DNA from: Pleodorina starrii
Lineage: Eukaryota; Chlorophyta; Chlorophyceae; Chlamydomonadales; Volvocaceae
Reading direction: 5' to 3'
Length of the DNA stretch: 64,000 nucleotides
Assembly: GCA_030267565.1 (NCBI GenBank)
Contig: BRXU01000002.1
Location: forward strand, 4,401,501 to 4,465,500
A model generated the notes under the pieces. It saw only the letters and a list, made by a program, of their open reading frames with translations, was not told where the DNA came from and searched no databases. Below, in pieces: positions 61,377 through 64,000 of this stretch (the first letter of the stretch is position 1; every line of letters begins with the position of its first letter). Made by a program: the position numbers and the translations under genes.

Positions 61377-62570
61377 CAGTAGTGCTTGCGCCTGATGAGC
61401 CGCTTCCGTTCATGACGCCGGTTGGCAGCAGCAGCAGCCGCGTCCGTAACCGCACGTCGACCATGATGCGCAAGATGCGCTTGAGCCGTCGAGTCCGCAG
61501 CGACGCCGTTGTATGTAACACCGTTTCACACGCTGCTGCCGCCGCTAGCTGCTGCCGTGGCTGCCAACGGGCCGCCACCAGGGCAGCACCTGTCGGCAGT
61601 GACGCGAAGCGGCATCCACAACTGGCTCATACGAGCCATTTGCAAGGAGACCCACAGCCGATCGGTAGAGGCGCTTGGTGCGGCCGAGAAACACAGTGCG
61701 TGCCTTAGTCCAGATGCCGTTAACGTATACTTTCTGCGTGGCGAGAGGAAACGACCAAACGATGGGTTATTAAGCCGGGCACGCAAGGTACATACCATAC
61801 ATACAGGCGATGGGAGGCCAGGCTTGCGTTTGGCCATGAGTGGGCCTCCACTCCATCCTATCCCCTAGCTACCTTCATGCGATTCAGGCGCGCCTGAAGA
61901 TCCGATTGATGCGTGATGCGTGAGGAATACATACACCGCCAGCAACTCGAACTAAAAGCGCGCGCGTATATATTATATATGTCGACTGAACACCGCGCTA
62001 GCTGTGATATCAAAACGCCCTGCCAGATAAATCACCAGCCCATTCAGCGTGCCCAAATGCATGTAGTCAGTTCATTTTTAGTGTTATTTAGGCGCGGATT
62101 AGGCCATTCGCACGCATCTGTCCATCAGCAATACCATTTCTTCATGCGCACGTACCGAGTCGAGGGCCCAGGCGCGCTGAGCCTTCTTCAGCGAATCATT
62201 GGAGCAAACGCTGCAGGAGGCTGTGGGCTCGTGGGGCCGGTGCACCAGCCAGGCGTCGGGCAGCACGTGGAATGAGAAATGTAGAGCCGCCACGTGTTGC
62301 ACGTTGATAACCTTATCCCAAGAATAGCCCCTGCGTGCAGGCAGCAGGGTTCCGTGCCCTTCCGTCGTTGCCAAACAAGCACTGAGCGTAAAGTTCCAGG
62401 GCAAGGAGATTAAACTACCAGGGTGCAACAAGCAAGCAAACGTAATCTGCAAAGCTGAGTCCCTTTCGGAGCATTATTAGGTGGCTGGATGTTCATTTTA
62501 TTTGGCTTGCTTGTTCATCATCAGGGTCTGAGTTGTTGTATGACGTTGCGTGACGCATTCATAATAACAA

Positions 62571-62850
62571 TTAATAATTACAGAGGAGCTGGATAACAGC
62601 TACATACATAGTGCGATCGCACGCCTCTGTGGTTCAAATGTTCAATAAAACATCTAGACCAGGCCACGAACCAAATAACCGGCGAAATCGCCTCATTAGA
62701 AAGGGATTCCACGCTGGGAAATGAATGTCTTCGACTACGTGTGCCAATTTCGATTCCTTGGAACGAATCGGTACCGATGCTAGCGAAGGGGGAGGCAAAA
62801 GGGAATCGGAGTTAAGGCAAAACCTCCCCCGCGCTGGGACCGCCGGCCGG
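62571..62850. mobile_element. Truncated second copy of the 39364-40101 element
   Basis: AATTACAGAGGAGCTGGATA, GTGCGATCGCACGCCTCTG, ACATCTAGACCAGGCCAC, CCGGCGAAATCGCCTCATT and AACCTCCCCCGC all match the left half of the earlier element in the same order. No right terminus follows; similarity stops near 62850, before an AT-rich tract. Confidence 0.7.
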
Positions 62851-63077
62851 ATGAACCGCGTACTAAATATAATTAGTATGTATACCGTATACTAGTATAA
62901 TTAGTATATATATGTGTATATATGTATATACATAAAAATGATCTATAAATTTATTATATTCAAATTGCTATATTTAGAGTATTTATACTAAATATAACAA
63001 GGGGTTGGTGTCGGCTTCCTTGAAGCCGGGAAAAGGGCGGGGCCCCGTTCAATCCGTACGGGTTAAGTTGAGTGATA

Positions 63078-63340
63078 GGGCGGCGAGGGCGTCAAGTGTG
63101 AGAGTGTCGACATTCCTGCTGATAGACAGCCAGAGCGTTAACCCCTAAATGCCTGCTAGCGAAGCCGTTAGCAAGGCCTGCCGGCGCCGCGCGGCATCGC
63201 GTCATCCCGCCGGGTCCATGAGCGCATTGATCGAAATACGGCATCATTTCCAAGGCGAGCGGCGAGGGCGTCAAGTGTGAGACTGTCCTGACAGTCGTGC
63301 TGATAGACAGCCAGAGCTTTATTTATATCTGAAACGCCTG
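63078..63340. repeat. Imperfect 181-bp direct duplication
   Basis: GGCGAGGGCGTCAAGTGTGA and TGCTGATAGACAGCCAGAGC occur in both copies, 181 bp apart. On the minus strand both give ALAVYQ followed by TLDALAA-like codons, but 181 is not a multiple of three, so the two cannot share one frame without an intron or frameshift. Confidence 0.6.
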
Positions 63341-64000
63341 CGGCTTCAGCGATGCGCCCCATGTTTAGCATCGCGCGCCGTCTCGGCACTGTGCAAGTCT
63401 TCCGGCCAGCGCATTGGCTTAAGTTACTTGACAGTACGTAGACATGGAGTGTATCATTCACATATCACGCAGGCTGACTTGCCAATAGAAGGACAGCGGA
63501 AATGTTTGCGAGGGTCGCGACGACGTGCAGTTGCCGACGAGAGTGCACAGGCTTCGCTACCGAGGTATTCGCCGCAGAGGAGGCTTGATAACTTTAACAT
63601 TAGGACAGGGATTGTAGAAGTCCCCTAGGTTGCCGACTGGACTTGTTGGGCGGCCCGCAGCAGAAGACCGCCGCATTGTGCGTGCAATTTGCCGCTTGAC
63701 GTCCGACAACCAGCAGTTTGTCCCTCATGGTCTGTCCCTTGCAACCTTTGTAATAGTATTATGCGTCAAGTCGATCGGATTGGGTAGCAGAGCTGCTGTG
63801 GTGTGTTCGCGGGAAGAATGTTCGCAATGCAAACATAGTTGAAGATTCATTTCACGCCGTCATGTCATAATTCCAGTTCGAGAAACGATGGATCTTCTGG
63901 AATTAATTATAGGCCGAGAGGCGTTGGTTTGACCTCGGCCTCGGTCCATGGAGACTGCCAAACTGGTTTTTACTCATACGATGTTGGAATCCTATGAAAA

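Larger units (their letters stand above)
61377..64000. other. 3' flank without a supportable gene
   Basis: A frame at about 61600-61788 (+) looks exon-like and ends at a GTACAT donor, but I cannot link it to other exons. Then come a half copy of the inverted-repeat element, an AT-rich patch (62860-63000) and an imperfect 181-bp duplication (63078-63340). From 63470 to the end nothing is recognisable. Confidence 0.45.

Overview
The window looks like nuclear DNA of a volvocine (Chlamydomonas/Volvox-type) green alga. This is inferred from GC-rich, intron-dense genes, secreted proteins with poly-proline exons, Gly/Ala low-complexity insertions in a kinase, and TGTAA polyadenylation signals after two of the genes. 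Nothing prokaryotic was seen. I could support three genes, all on the + strand, by joining exons by hand. In each case the chosen splice sites keep one open frame, and the summed exon length divides by three.

Layout. (1) 307-7393: 3' part of a TKL-like protein kinase gene whose 5' end lies outside the window. One intron carries a hAT-like element with 8-bp target-site duplications. (2) 7394-16355: no gene I can defend; GC-rich and simple-sequence DNA gives way to more AT-rich DNA near 12 kb. (3) 16754-34776: gene A, a secreted protein of about 2,986 residues. It has a signal peptide, short Pro-rich exons, then 13 copies of a ~215-residue four-cysteine domain, one per exon. Nine of these exons lie in a nearly identical 1,227-bp tandem array. 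(4) 34777-40297: intergenic DNA with inverted-repeat elements. (5) 40640-61158: gene B, a paralogue of about 2,483 residues. It has the same signal-peptide exon, an array of 13 micro-exons of 45 or 48 bp on a ~1,203-bp repeat, 10 copies of the same domain, and one collapsed domain exon of 51 bp. (6) 61159-64000: polyadenylation signal, a truncated mobile-element copy and unassigned DNA.

How it fits together. Genes A and B are tandem paralogues sharing a 26-bp upstream block (23 of 26 bases identical) 340-400 bp before the start codon. After the second exon every intron is phase 1, so each domain exon or micro-exon is a 1-1 symmetric cassette that can be added or lost without breaking the frame. 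This appears to be a locus where whole exon-plus-intron units are amplified, homogenised and exchanged within and between two giant secreted proteins. The architecture suggests an extracellular-matrix, cell-wall or adhesion role, but that is inference. I did not recognise the repeated domain as a named family; it does not look like the pherophorin domain. It is the best candidate here for an undescribed system.
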